Assembly: GCA_964347975.1 (NCBI GenBank) | Contig: CAYGAY010000005.1 | Span: 1 to 64,000, forward strand | Source of the DNA: Bin87 sp964347975 | Lineage (GTDB): Bacteria; Chloroflexota; Dehalococcoidia; Lucifugimonadales; UBA3495 | DNA length: 64,000 nucleotides | Direction: 5' to 3' | Shown here: positions 1 through 7,634 of the stretch, one piece after another | Position numbering within the stretch: the first letter of the stretch is position 1 | Layout: every line of letters starts with the position of its first letter | The notes under the pieces: generated by a model | What the model was told of the DNA's origin: nothing | Seen by the model: only the letters and a program-made list of their open reading frames with translations | The model's database searches: none | Position numbers and translations under genes: made by a program

Positions 1-86
1 GAACGTGATTGAACGTGATTGAACGTGATTGAACGTGATTGAACGTGATTGAACGTGATTGAACGCGATTGAACGCGATTGAACGC
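1..86. repeat. 10-bp tandem repeat array (window edge)
   Basis: Eight consecutive 10-bp units fill positions 1-80. The first six read gaacgtgatt and the next two gaacgcgatt; a partial ninth unit (gaacgc) follows. The array runs off the left edge, so its full length is unknown. It lies just downstream of the stop of the AlbA_2 gene. The unit length is not a multiple of three, so it is unlikely to encode a protein repeat. Confidence 0.9.
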
Positions 87-94
87 TCATTGGT

Positions 95-1486
95 TCATAA
101 GCGCTGCCACCGTGCGGCTTGTCCTTGTCCTGAAGTCCCGACTAGATTTAGGGTTCTCAACGTGGACAGATCCAACTGCACTTGTCGTCGGCTGGCGTCC
201 AGTTCAAGGTGAGCGTGTATTTCGCGTAATGCCAGTCCAGAACTTGACTCGTCTAGCAAGGCAAGGATGGCTCGCTGCCGCTCGGTCAGGTCGTGTCCTA
301 CTCGCTGTGGCGGAATATACCGGCTGGGCCGGAATCGAACAGTAACGGAGTCGAATCCCTCCTCAATTTCAGGGCGGGGCAGACCGGCGGCGGTGGTTAG
401 CTGCGCCATTTTAATCGTTCCTCGCCCCCACTGTTCGATAATGCCGCGCCGGTAGAACGCATTGGCAATCAGCGGATTCCAGGGCCGCGATTCGTGGGAC
501 TGGAAAAGCAGTTCCGGCGTCAGGCCGAAGTGCAGCAGGCCGATTGAAGTGACTTCCAGGCGGTCGTCGTAGATGCCAACGCCCACCGACCCGCCGCCGC
601 TGGTGTAATCGCGGTGGCAGAAAGCGTTGGCCAGGGCTTCCCGCAACGCCAACGGCGGGTACAGAGGTTCGTCCACCCGCACGAAAGATTCCGGCGTAAT
701 GCGCCCGGCGATGGGCAAATGCTCCATAATAAAGCGTTCCGCTTGGGTCAGCAGCGTAAAGGCGTTGCCGCGGAACTGCCGGTTGTCCCGAAACTCGGTA
801 CGGTCAATACCCTGGAAACGGGCAACTCTCAATAGACACTGCGTCCACTCGGCTGCGACGCGCCGGTTGTTTCCGAACAACGCAACGGCGGCCCGCAGCA
901 ATGCGCCGTCTTTGATGAGGCCCATGCCCAACAGCAATTCTTCGGGGTCGTCGGTTCCGGGGTCGCCTCTGTTCATCCTGATCGATTCCAGGACGGTACG
1001 ACGGAGTTCCCCGAGGTCAAGGTCTTCAATTGACCAGCCGACGGCCGGCTGGTTTTCCCAGCGCTCTTCGTTGTGCATCCGCTCAAGTAAAGTCTGGCTA
1101 TACTCTTCCTGCGTCATGCGCCTGGTGGTATTGCCGACTCTGCGGTAAGGGATATTTTTGTGGGCGTAAGGCCGCATTGCTCCACGTCCCACACGTATCA
1201 TCAGCACCGTTTTGCCGTCCCTCACAGGAACGCGGTCAATGGCAGGAAAAACGGGCGGGTCTATGTTTTGCAACTCCTCAGCCAATCGCTCAATCGTGCC
1301 ATCGCCTACCTGCTGGCCGGCGACGGTTCCATCCTCGGCAACTCCAATCAGGACGGCGCCCCCACGGTGGTTCAACATGGCGCAGGCGGTTTTGGCGGCC
1401 TCGACCCGTTCGCCGGTGGTCTTTTTGAACTCCAGCGTTTCGGATTCGCCCTGTGCGACTAGATCGGTAATTTCATCGCGTGTCAT
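95..1486 (-). CDS. AlbA_2/Schlafen-type putative DNA-binding protein with HATPase_c_4-like domain
   Basis: 463 aa. The N-terminus carries the AlbA_2 hallmark (ETLEFKKT, about residues 17-24) followed by the GGAVLIGVAEDG turn. The C-terminal half has the GHKL-like helicase-associated region (EALANAFCHRDY near 285-296, then a QWGRGTIKM segment near 350). A winged helix follows (LTERQRAILALL, about 402-413). Such proteins are annotated as transcriptional regulators or ATP-dependent DNA helicase-related proteins; the real substrate is unknown. The ATG overlaps the stop of a truncated PIN-toxin remnant (1485-1542), so the gene sits where a toxin should be. A second paralogue lies at 7635-9101. Confidence 0.85.
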   Translation of the reverse strand: MTRDEITDLVAQGESETLEFKKTTGERVEAAKTACAMLNHRGGAVLIGVAEDGTVAGQQVGDGTIERLAEELQNIDPPVFPAIDRVPVRDGKTVLMIRVGRGAMRPYAHKNIPYRRVGNTTRRMTQEEYSQTLLERMHNEERWENQPAVGWSIEDLDLGELRRTVLESIRMNRGDPGTDDPEELLLGMGLIKDGALLRAAVALFGNNRRVAAEWTQCLLRVARFQGIDRTEFRDNRQFRGNAFTLLTQAERFIMEHLPIAGRITPESFVRVDEPLYPPLALREALANAFCHRDYTSGGGSVGVGIYDDRLEVTSIGLLHFGLTPELLFQSHESRPWNPLIANAFYRRGIIEQWGRGTIKMAQLTTAAGLPRPEIEEGFDSVTVRFRPSRYIPPQRVGHDLTERQRAILALLDESSSGLALREIHAHLELDASRRQVQLDLSTLRTLNLVGTSGQGQAARWQRL

Positions 1487-1542
1487 TGGCGTACCACCCT
1501 ACTTGCCGCATACACGAATATGTTGGTATCCAAGAACGTCAT
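1485..1542 (-). pseudogene. 5' remnant of a PIN-domain (VapC-like) toxin
   Basis: An 18-codon frame starts with ATG at 1542, overlapping the antitoxin stop (ATGA). It reads MTFLDTNIFVYAAS before running out at TGA 1487-1485. LDTNIFVYA is the typical first strand of a PIN domain, with the first catalytic Asp. The remaining roughly 115 residues are absent and the AlbA_2 gene starts at the break. I infer a VapBC-type operon whose toxin was cut after about 14 codons by a rearrangement. There is no functional product. Confidence 0.65.
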
Positions 1543-1820
1543 ACGTCAGGCAGCCCCTCGCGAATAGACTCGTCCGTGTTGCGCAAGTGCTCTTCCCAAT
1601 CTGGTTCCCTTTCCAAATCGTTCTGCGCGTCGCACCATTTCCAGAACGCTTGCAGTTCTTCAAGCGACTTGAACCGTGCCGGCTTGTCGGGTCTGGGCGT
1701 TTCGACCTGCTGACGGGCAACCTTCACCAGCCAGGCGTCCAGCAGCATACCCTCCATACGCGCCTGGCGGGCAAAGTCCTCTCGATCCTCTTCGGATATT
1801 TCCAGTTGTATTCTGACCAT
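1539..1820 (-). CDS. Antitoxin-like protein of a broken PIN toxin module
   Basis: 93 aa, start MVRIQLEISEED. It is an acidic and basic helix-rich small protein with a C-terminal tail (EEHLRNTDESIREGLPDV) of the type that wraps a cognate toxin. The stop codon overlaps the start of the truncated PIN toxin by ATGA, the usual arrangement of antitoxin-toxin operons. An upstream ATG at 1856 would add 12 residues, but the shorter start fits the N-terminus typical of such proteins. No named antitoxin family is assigned with certainty. Confidence 0.6.
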   Translation of the reverse strand: MVRIQLEISEEDREDFARQARMEGMLLDAWLVKVARQQVETPRPDKPARFKSLEELQAFWKWCDAQNDLEREPDWEEHLRNTDESIREGLPDV

Positions 1821-1963
1821 CGTGGTTTCCGCCTGCGCTGAATATCTGTGTTTCATAGTTGCAGACTGCCGGGGGTTCGTCAATGCCGCCGATGAAGACA
1901 ACCGCCGCCGGGCGCGCCGGCGGCGGTAGAGGATGCTGCGCTTGCCCGCTGTCGGGCGGGGTT

Positions 1964-2815
1964 CTACTGCACCAGGTTGGGAGTTACCTCGGCGGGTATG
2001 CCGCCGGCTTCCATTTCCCGTCCCCGCGATTCCACCTGGGGAATAACCGTGGCGAGGAGGTCCTCGTCGAGGTCGGCGGCCACGCCGGGGTAGCCGGCGC
2101 GTTCCAGCATGGCCTTGAGTTTGCCGGTCTTGAACTGGTCCAGGCACCAGCCCAGGGGGTCGGGCACCAGCGTCTTATCCCAGAAAATACGGTGGTTCTT
2201 GTTGCGGGGGCCGTAGTGGTAGTGCGGCTCGTCGCGGAAGCAGTCGAAGGCCAGCAGCTCGGTCTCTTCGGTGAACACGCGGCCGGTGTTGCCGGCCAGG
2301 TCGCTGAGGACGTGGATGGCGAGACCGCCGTCGCCCGATGCCTGGCGGCGCATTTCCAGTCCGAAGCGGATGTTGCCGGCCTCAATGATGTCGGTGCCCC
2401 GGTTGTGCTTGACGGTGTTGCGCTCGCCGGCGAACTTGACCCGGGCGGCGCTGTCCACCTCTTCCAGCGCAGCGTCGATGGCGGCCTGGTCCAGGGCGCC
2501 GGCGGCGTCGGCGAAGCCGGCCTGGGCGAGCATGGCGGCGAGGTTGTTGCGAATGGTCTTCACGGACCAGCCGATGGGGTTGCCGTCCACGGTGTGGTCC
2601 ATGCGGAACATCACGTTCTTGCCCCCAGGGGCGTAGATGTAGCTCTTCTCGATGTCGAAGCAGTTGAACCGCAGCGCGGTGGCGTCGCCGACCTCGACGA
2701 GAATGACGACGCCCTGGTCGGAGTGGTCCTGGACGTTGCCGTCCCACAGTTCATGCTGGACCACGAAGGCGACGTTGCCCGCTTCAAACCTTACTCGTCC
2801 TCTCGGTGTAGTCAT
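1964..2815 (-). CDS. Uncharacterised protein with two tandem copies of one domain
   Basis: 283 aa, soluble, no signal peptide. Residues about 5-105 and 145-250 are a divergent internal duplication: each half has an RF.AGN/N.RFG strand, an FNCFDIEKSYIYAP or FDCFRDEPHYHYGP segment, an asparagine-rich turn, a DPLGW or NPIGW motif and a LKAMLERAGY or LAAMLAQAGF helix. The aromatic and His-rich segments suggest a small-molecule or metal site, but that is inference. I do not recognise a named family. A TATATT -10-like element lies about 35 bases upstream of the start. It is monocistronic. Confidence 0.7.
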   Translation of the reverse strand: MTTPRGRVRFEAGNVAFVVQHELWDGNVQDHSDQGVVILVEVGDATALRFNCFDIEKSYIYAPGGKNVMFRMDHTVDGNPIGWSVKTIRNNLAAMLAQAGFADAAGALDQAAIDAALEEVDSAARVKFAGERNTVKHNRGTDIIEAGNIRFGLEMRRQASGDGGLAIHVLSDLAGNTGRVFTEETELLAFDCFRDEPHYHYGPRNKNHRIFWDKTLVPDPLGWCLDQFKTGKLKAMLERAGYPGVAADLDEDLLATVIPQVESRGREMEAGGIPAEVTPNLVQ

Positions 2816-2894
2816 ATCCAGACTCCTCCAGTTTCCATAACGGTCTTTGGCGGAATATAACCATGCTGACGCGGGGTGTCAATCTGGCAAAATT

Positions 2895-3063
2895 CTCATA
2901 CGTACCCACTTTAAACCGTCATTCCACGACCGCCGTAAGCAGGCGATAGAATCTCGTTCCGAAGGTCGCTACCGCCTGCTGCGAGATCCCTCTCGGAACG
3001 CCCGTTGCTACGCCGACGCGATTGCCACGCTGCGCTCGCAATGACAAAGTGGGTACGCATGAG
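2895..3063. mobile_element. 169-bp MITE-like element with 19-bp terminal inverted repeats
   Basis: Ends at 2895-2913 and 3045-3063 are inverted copies of each other (17 of 19 bases; core CGTACCCACTTT). The interior is rich in smaller inverted repeats (GTCATTCCACG, GTCATTGCGAGC) and carries no credible gene. A related, inverted copy lies at 40300-40453, with one terminal repeat lost. Size, ends and lack of coding suggest a nonautonomous element or a palindromic intergenic repeat family. Confidence 0.65.
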
Positions 3064-3103
3064 CGGAGTGCTGTTCTTTCGTGGGAATGACGAATTAGGG
3101 GGA

Positions 3104-3586
3104 TTACATCCCCAGCGCTTCCCGAATCTCTCGCAACTGATTCAAGTGCTCGCCCCAATGGCGTTCCAGACCGTCGATGAAGGACTGGACGGGGCGAATT
3201 TCGTGGATCTCGCGGTGAGGCAGGTGGGCCATGGCGGTTCGGGATTGGAAATCTGCGTCGGCGGCGTTGGCGATGGCGTCCTCGGCGGTTTGCAGGATGG
3301 ACAAGGGGCCGGCAAGGGCGTCGGCGATGTCGGCGGTCATGCGCTCGGGCGTCATGTTGCTGACGTCGGGGAGGATGGTGACTTCCGCCAGGCTGCCGTC
3401 CAGGACGCCGGCGATGACGCTGCCGATGCCGCCTTCGGGGGTGTCAACCAGGTGATACAGCACCTCGCGAGCACACCAGTTGTCGCGGTCTTTCCAGTCC
3501 AGGCAGTAGTCCATGCCGTCCAGCAGTCCGGTCAGCTCCTCGCGGATGCGGCGCACGGTGGCGAGGTTTTCAGCGCGGGTGGACAT
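3104..3586 (-). CDS. DinB-like four-helix protein
   Basis: 160 aa from ATG 3586, preceded by GGAGAG at good spacing. Sequence features match DinB/YfiT-like metal-dependent four-helix bundles: an NLATVRRIREELTGLL first helix, a WCAREVLYHLVD segment giving the first His ligand, and a late HWGEHLNQLREIREAL helix giving the second. The family includes thiol-dependent transferases and proteins of unknown role. It overlaps the upstream membrane protein gene by 17 bases, so the two are co-transcribed. The substrate is not predictable. Confidence 0.75.
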   Translation of the reverse strand: MSTRAENLATVRRIREELTGLLDGMDYCLDWKDRDNWCAREVLYHLVDTPEGGIGSVIAGVLDGSLAEVTILPDVSNMTPERMTADIADALAGPLSILQTAEDAIANAADADFQSRTAMAHLPHREIHEIRPVQSFIDGLERHWGEHLNQLREIREALGM

Positions 3587-4268
3587 AGCTCTCTCCTTCG
3601 GAGTCGTATGAGGCCGCCGCCGTAGTGGGCGATTTGAGCAATCCGGCCACCAGCCAAAGGCCGCTGACGATGAGCCAGAGCAGAAAAGCGACGCCGGATA
3701 TGCGGTGCATAACCGTGGCGGCGTCGACCCAGATGAGCAGCATGGCGGCACCGATGATGACGTCGGCGACGGCGGATGCTTTCAGCGCGCCGCCAATGCG
3801 CCATTGCGCCGGCCCCAGGGCGATGAGCCCCAGGCCGGCCAGGGTGAAGCCCACCTTGCCGGTTATCCAGCGGGCTGCGTACGCCGGCTCTATCCAGTTG
3901 GGCAGCAGCGTCAGTTGAGCGTCTGGCGTCGGGGACGGCAGCGCCGCGGCCAACGCTATGGCGCACGCTCCCGATACCGCCGTCACCGCCCCTGATGCGG
4001 CCAGCAACACCGTCGCCAGGCCAACCGACGGGCGGTGGTAATCGGCCATCGTCCCCCACAGGAACCAGGCCGCACCCAGCAAAGTCAGCCCCGACGCCAG
4101 CCGCGCGCCGCCGCCGGCGACGTAGGCCGGCTTGTTCATAATGATTGCCAGCAAAGACTCCGGCAGCGTGGGCTGGTCGGCGTCGGCCAGCAGGCGGGCC
4201 GATACCGACACGGCGGTCGCCAGCGCGGTGAGGAGCAGCAGCAGGCCGGCGGCGCGGGCAGCAGTCAT
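3570..4268 (-). CDS. Multi-pass membrane protein, function unknown
   Basis: 232 aa from ATG 4268, chosen because GGAG lies 9 bases upstream; a TTG at 4283 in the same frame would overlap that site. Six or seven hydrophobic segments are visible, for example AGLLLLLTALATAVSV, ATVLLAASGAVTAVSG and FLLWLIVSGLWLVAGLL. The pattern (early ADQPTLPESLL loop, GKVGFTLAGLGLIAL helix) resembles DUF4386-type integral membrane proteins, but this is tentative. The gene is the first of a two-gene unit with dinB. Confidence 0.65.
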   Translation of the reverse strand: MTAARAAGLLLLLTALATAVSVSARLLADADQPTLPESLLAIIMNKPAYVAGGGARLASGLTLLGAAWFLWGTMADYHRPSVGLATVLLAASGAVTAVSGACAIALAAALPSPTPDAQLTLLPNWIEPAYAARWITGKVGFTLAGLGLIALGPAQWRIGGALKASAVADVIIGAAMLLIWVDAATVMHRISGVAFLLWLIVSGLWLVAGLLKSPTTAAASYDSEGESYVHPR

Positions 4269-4462
4269 TGCATCAGTCTCCAAAAGCTGGATTCCAGCCG
4301 GTAGCGAGTAGCTGGATTAATTGGCGCATATTTGCCAACGTGTGAACCTGCATTCCCGTTACGTTGTCGTATTGCCGGAACGTTGTACGATTACGTCGCC
4401 GTATCTTTACGGGTTCCGGTATTCTGCTGTTTTTGGGTTGGACCGCGACGATACATAGTGCT

Positions 4463-4491
4463 TTGACAATGGGCAGTTTAACCCATACAGT
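4463..4491 (+). promoter_or_regulatory. Near-consensus sigma70-type promoter
   Basis: TTGACA at 4463-4468, a 17-base spacer and TACAGT at 4486-4491. The start of transcription would be near 4498. It faces a 200-bp non-coding stretch that ends in a U-rich terminator, so it probably drives a small RNA rather than the protein gene at 4721. Confidence 0.55.
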
Positions 4492-4497
4492 GCCCTC

Positions 4498-4628
4498 TTC
4501 AACAAAATGGCCCCGACGGGCAAAGGTCGAGGCCGCGAACGATGGGGAGTTTGGGTCCGCCATCCGGGCGCATTTTAGGCCCGTTTGCCGACGCGTGTCT
4601 AGCCCTGTCGTCCTGGCTGGGCTTTTTT
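4498..4628 (+). ncRNA. Candidate small RNA, about 130 nt
   Basis: The interval lies between a near-consensus promoter (4463-4491) and a hairpin followed by six T residues (4601-4628). No open frame of note occupies it. GC-rich complementary patches are visible (GGGCGC/GCGTGT region, CCGGGCG with GGCCCG), so it can fold. I could not match it to SRP RNA, 6S RNA, RNase P RNA or tmRNA. It could instead be a terminated leader of the gene at 4721. The call rests on signal arrangement only. Confidence 0.35.
4601..4628 (+). terminator. Rho-independent terminator candidate
   Basis: AGCCC (4601-4605) pairs with GGGCT (4619-4623), followed directly by TTTTTT. The stem is short, but the T tract and its position behind a promoter support it. 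Confidence 0.45.
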
Positions 4629-4720
4629 GTTGACTATCTGACACGCGGAGGCGCCGGCTATGGACAGCTGACCGGTCTGAGTGCCCGGAAACAGTAACCC
4701 GTCGAAACGAGCAAAGAGAC

Positions 4721-5251
4721 TTGAGGTTTTTGGAAAGGCGATTCACAATTTTGGCAGCATTTGCGCTGATGGCGGCTGTCGGGTCAGTCTGGCTTCTAGT
4801 CCCGAGTGAGACGTTTTCTCACAACTTGGGGACTGACTCGGTGGACAACTGCGAAATCCGTTGGGATGATCATACGCAGTACGACACCGCTCGCCATGCG
4901 GCACAGCAGGCTTGGGAAAATCTGGCTGGGTCAGATAACTGTGTGGACCTTGAGCCGGATACATGGAATACCTTCGCTGACTTGGATTGGCGAGACGTCA
5001 ACCGCCCGGACGTGGACTGGGCAGGTCTTTACGAACCGCGTAACGGGACAGACCGCATCTATCTCAATGAAGCGGCGCTTGACTACTACACGACCTGCCA
5101 GCAAAAGGGCTTGGCAATGCACGATCTGGGACACGCCCACGGTATTGGCCATTCCGGCATCTGGGGCAACATCATGGGTGACAACAATGGCATCTGCACT
5201 CTGGGCAGCCACGACGTGGATGACTACGAATCCCTTTGGAGGCAGCAATGA
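4721..5251 (+). CDS. Exported metzincin-like zinc protease with Asp in place of the catalytic Glu
   Basis: 176 aa from TTG 4721. A basic start (RFLERRF) and a hydrophobic stretch (ILAAFALMAAVGSVWLLV) form a signal peptide or anchor. The C-terminal domain resembles matrixin or snapalysin proteases: HDLGHAHGIGH (about 133-143) is the three-His zinc motif HExxHxxGxxH, except that the general-base Glu is Asp. NIMGDNNG follows as the Met-turn. E-to-D changes usually lower but need not abolish activity. It overlaps the next gene by ATGA, so the two are translationally coupled. The protein acts outside the membrane. Confidence 0.7.
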   Translation: MRFLERRFTILAAFALMAAVGSVWLLVPSETFSHNLGTDSVDNCEIRWDDHTQYDTARHAAQQAWENLAGSDNCVDLEPDTWNTFADLDWRDVNRPDVDWAGLYEPRNGTDRIYLNEAALDYYTTCQQKGLAMHDLGHAHGIGHSGIWGNIMGDNNGICTLGSHDVDDYESLWRQQ

Positions 5252-5868
5252 TTACAATCACGAAGCGTCCCGTTATTTTCTTCGGCGGGTTGATCGTTAT
5301 GTTGGCTGTAGTGGCTGTTGTAGCCGCATTGGCTCTCATGGGTCGGCAGTCGCAGGAGTCCCTGGCCATGCACACGGGCCATGAGTCGTCGCGTACGGAC
5401 TTTTCCAATGACCGGAAGCTTGTTGGCTTCGCTGACAACGTGTTCTTCGGGACGGTAATCAGTGAAGACGGTCAGACCCTGGAGTACGGCTGGCCTGAAA
5501 CGCAGTACAGCGTCAGGGTCTTGGAAACCCTGAAAGGTACGGCAGAGGTTGGGAGCGTCCTCACCGTGAACGAGGCCGGTGGAACATACGAGGACGGTAC
5601 ACCTTACCGCCTTGAGGGCGACCACAATATGCTGAAAGTCGGCAGTCATTACCTGCTGATAACCCGCAGCTTCCCGGCGAAAGGCTGGAACACCTTGGTT
5701 GGGCGGTATGGCGGTCACGAGATTGAGGTTGGCGGGAAAGGCATCGACCCCGTGACGACCGACGACGCCGTGGCGCTCCGCGCTCGGTTTGAGGATGCGG
5801 TTGAGAATGAGGTGCCCTTTGACGCCAATAGCTATCAGGCAGGGAGGGACCCCCCACCTAGCCGATAG
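5248..5868 (+). CDS. Membrane-anchored beta-rich exported protein, partner of the metzincin
   Basis: 206 aa from ATG 5248 (GGAGG ten bases upstream). One N-terminal membrane span (VIFFGGLIVMLAVVAVVAAL) is followed by an extracytoplasmic domain of about 160 residues. The string of strands (NVFFGTVIS, YSVRVLETLKG, VGSVLTVNEAGG, LKVGSHYLLITR) resembles the order of strands in netrin/TIMP-like OB folds, which include protease inhibitors. It has no cysteines, so it is not a classical TIMP. Coupling to a metzincin gene makes an inhibitor or chaperone role possible, but this is inference. A strong terminator follows. Confidence 0.6.
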   Translation: MITITKRPVIFFGGLIVMLAVVAVVAALALMGRQSQESLAMHTGHESSRTDFSNDRKLVGFADNVFFGTVISEDGQTLEYGWPETQYSVRVLETLKGTAEVGSVLTVNEAGGTYEDGTPYRLEGDHNMLKVGSHYLLITRSFPAKGWNTLVGRYGGHEIEVGGKGIDPVTTDDAVALRARFEDAVENEVPFDANSYQAGRDPPPSR

Positions 5869-5909
5869 GACCAGCAACGAACGCACAACACAGCCTGATC
5901 GGTCCGCTT

Positions 5910-5947
5910 CCAGCCCCGCTGATTTCACGGCGGGGCTGGTTTCCGTT
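5910..5947 (+). terminator. Rho-independent terminator
   Basis: Perfect 10-bp stem CCAGCCCCGC (5910-5919) and GCGGGGCTGG (5930-5939) with a 10-base loop, followed by TTTCCGTTT. It ends the metzincin operon and lies between convergent genes. Confidence 0.8.
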
Positions 5948-6040
5948 TGTCAATACTTCCAGAGAGGCATTATTACGAGAGAAATATTTTCGCCTGTCTG
6001 TAATCCCCGCGTCAAGCCGCCGGGATTGCCGTAGTCACGG

Positions 6041-7414
6041 CTACGCCGGCACGGCCACCGCTTCCGGCTCGCGGGGCTTGCCGGGGATCAACAGCGAAAC
6101 CAGCAGGCCCACGAAGTAGATGCCGGCGGCAATGTAGAACCCGTACTGCCAGTCGAACCACTCCACCGGGCCGAATATCATCACGGCCGCAACGGCCCCG
6201 AACAGGGTGTTGTTGCCCCACATCAAGCCGAGGAAGCTGGATTCCAACCGGCGGCCGGCGGCGATGTCGGCCGCGGCGGCCTGGGTCAGGTTGTTCACCG
6301 AGAAGTTCATCAGGCCATAGATTCCGACGAAGAGGGTGATCCAGAAAGTGTACGCTTGATGCGCCTGCCCCGCCCAAATGATGCCCAGGGTCAGCAGCGT
6401 GGTGGCCGCCATGATGAAGATTATCAACGGACGCCGGCCAATTTTGTCGGACAACGCTCCAATCATCGGGCCGGCCAGTATCCCCGGCCCGACCATCAGG
6501 GCGACATGGGCCGAAGCCAGGAAAGTGTTTGCGCCCAGGGCCTGGGTGAGGTACAGCGGGATCAGGAAGACCAGCGAGCGGTCGGCCATGCCCCGCACCG
6601 CCGACACGGTGAAGATGGCCCACATTCCGGTGCCTCGGAAGGCGTCTTTCATCCCCGCCCAGTTGGTGCGGATACGATCTCCAACATCCACCCCCTGGGG
6701 TCGCTCGCTGCCGGCGTGGCGCAGCAGGATGAATATGATCACGGTAGAGATGAACATGATCGGGGTGCTGACGCCGAGCACCCACCGCCAGCTGATGGCC
6801 GGCCAAGGCAACTGCCAGCAGAAGGGCAGCGCCCCACAGCCCTGGGTTACGATGTCTTCCGCTTCGCCGGCGCTCCACGCCAGCGCGCCGAGCACCAGCG
6901 CGCCGGCGGCCATGGGGCCCAGCACGTCGCCCACGCTACCCGTGGAGCGGTGCATGGATATGAACAGGCCGCGCCGCGCCGGGAAGCGCCGCGCCAACAG
7001 ACCGAGGGCCGGCGGATGCCACAGCGCGCTGCCCATGGAACCCAGGGCCAGGGCGCCGATTATCAGCCCGAAGGTGGGCGCGATGGACATGAGCAGGTAG
7101 CCCGTGCCAATCATAAAGGTGCTGATGGAGAGCACCCAGGCCACCCGGTGGTGGAACAGGTCAACCAGAACTCCGCCCGATACGCTGGTCAGCCCGCCAA
7201 AAATGGACCGCACCACGACGATCATCCCCACCTGCAAGGCGCCCAGGCCCAAGTCGATGGCAATCACCGTCGCCAGCAGGGGAATGCTGTGGGCGTAGAG
7301 ATGCTCAAACGCATGGGCGCCGATGAGGGTGGTCGCCATGACGGAACCCTTGGTGCGCGGCTCCGCGTCCTGGGTGGCAGGTTGGGAAGGACTGACGCCG
7401 GCTGCCTGTGCCAT
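6041..7414 (-). CDS. MFS transporter
   Basis: 457 aa with about twelve membrane spans (for example IPLLATVIAIDLGLGALQVG, WVLSISTFMIGTGYLLM, GFYIAAGIYFVGLLVSLL). The loop DKIGRRPL between helices 8 and 9 and the loop DLFHHRVAW between 2 and 3 fit the MFS signature. There is a long cytoplasmic N-terminus of about 25 residues and an unusual loop near residues 185-205 (EDIVTQGCGALPFCW). The start ATG 7414 has AAGGAG upstream. A TATAAT preceded by TG (7468-7463) is a probable -10. The substrate is unknown; the protein acts in the cytoplasmic membrane. Confidence 0.85.
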   Translation of the reverse strand: MAQAAGVSPSQPATQDAEPRTKGSVMATTLIGAHAFEHLYAHSIPLLATVIAIDLGLGALQVGMIVVVRSIFGGLTSVSGGVLVDLFHHRVAWVLSISTFMIGTGYLLMSIAPTFGLIIGALALGSMGSALWHPPALGLLARRFPARRGLFISMHRSTGSVGDVLGPMAAGALVLGALAWSAGEAEDIVTQGCGALPFCWQLPWPAISWRWVLGVSTPIMFISTVIIFILLRHAGSERPQGVDVGDRIRTNWAGMKDAFRGTGMWAIFTVSAVRGMADRSLVFLIPLYLTQALGANTFLASAHVALMVGPGILAGPMIGALSDKIGRRPLIIFIMAATTLLTLGIIWAGQAHQAYTFWITLFVGIYGLMNFSVNNLTQAAAADIAAGRRLESSFLGLMWGNNTLFGAVAAVMIFGPVEWFDWQYGFYIAAGIYFVGLLVSLLIPGKPREPEAVAVPA

Positions 7415-7462
7415 CGAGTGCGCTCCTTATACGATGCGCCGCCTGGGGCGGGATTGGGCCGC

Positions 7463-7468
7463 ATTATA
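7463..7468 (-). promoter_or_regulatory. Extended -10 promoter of the MFS gene
   Basis: On the minus strand TGTATAAT precedes the MFS gene by about 50 bases. It lacks a clear -35 but has the TG extension. Confidence 0.45.
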
Positions 7469-7513
7469 CACGAGGGAGGGGGTAGCGTAGCGAAACGGAC
7501 GGCATTTGTGAAA

Positions 7514-7633
7514 CAGCCCGCAAAACGGGCATCTTTGCAAGCAACGGGCAAGCAAATTTGGGAGGGTCTCCCGTAGGATTCGCAGGATTTCAGCCCGCAA
7601 AACGGGCATCTTTGCAAGCAACGGGCAAGCAAA
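7514..7633. repeat. 43-bp direct repeat, two copies
   Basis: Positions 7514-7556 and 7591-7633 are identical copies of a 43-bp sequence beginning CAGCCCGCAAAACGGGCATC. Each holds a small palindrome (GCCCGCAAAACGGGC), and they are separated by 34 bp that include GGGAG and CTCCC. The second copy abuts the stop codon of the AlbA_2 gene at 7635. The role is unknown; it may be a terminator or duplicated intergenic repeat. Confidence 0.85.
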
Positions 7634-7634
7634 A

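Noticed and set aside
1..86. CRISPR array
   Set aside because: Units are 10 bp and directly contiguous; there are no spacers and no cas genes.
1859..2860. 333-codon plus-strand frame
   Set aside because: Antisense to the duplicated-domain gene; Gly/Val/Ala-rich translation typical of a high-GC shadow.
4681..4720. Possible riboswitch before the metzincin gene (AACCCGTCGAAACGAGCAAAG)
   Set aside because: It looks a little like the 5' half of a c-di-GMP-I aptamer, but the second half and the conserved tetraloop receptor are not seen.
4273..4746. 157-codon minus-strand frame
   Set aside because: Low-complexity, Arg/Ser-rich translation with no motif; it spans a promoter, terminator and the start of the metzincin gene on the other strand.
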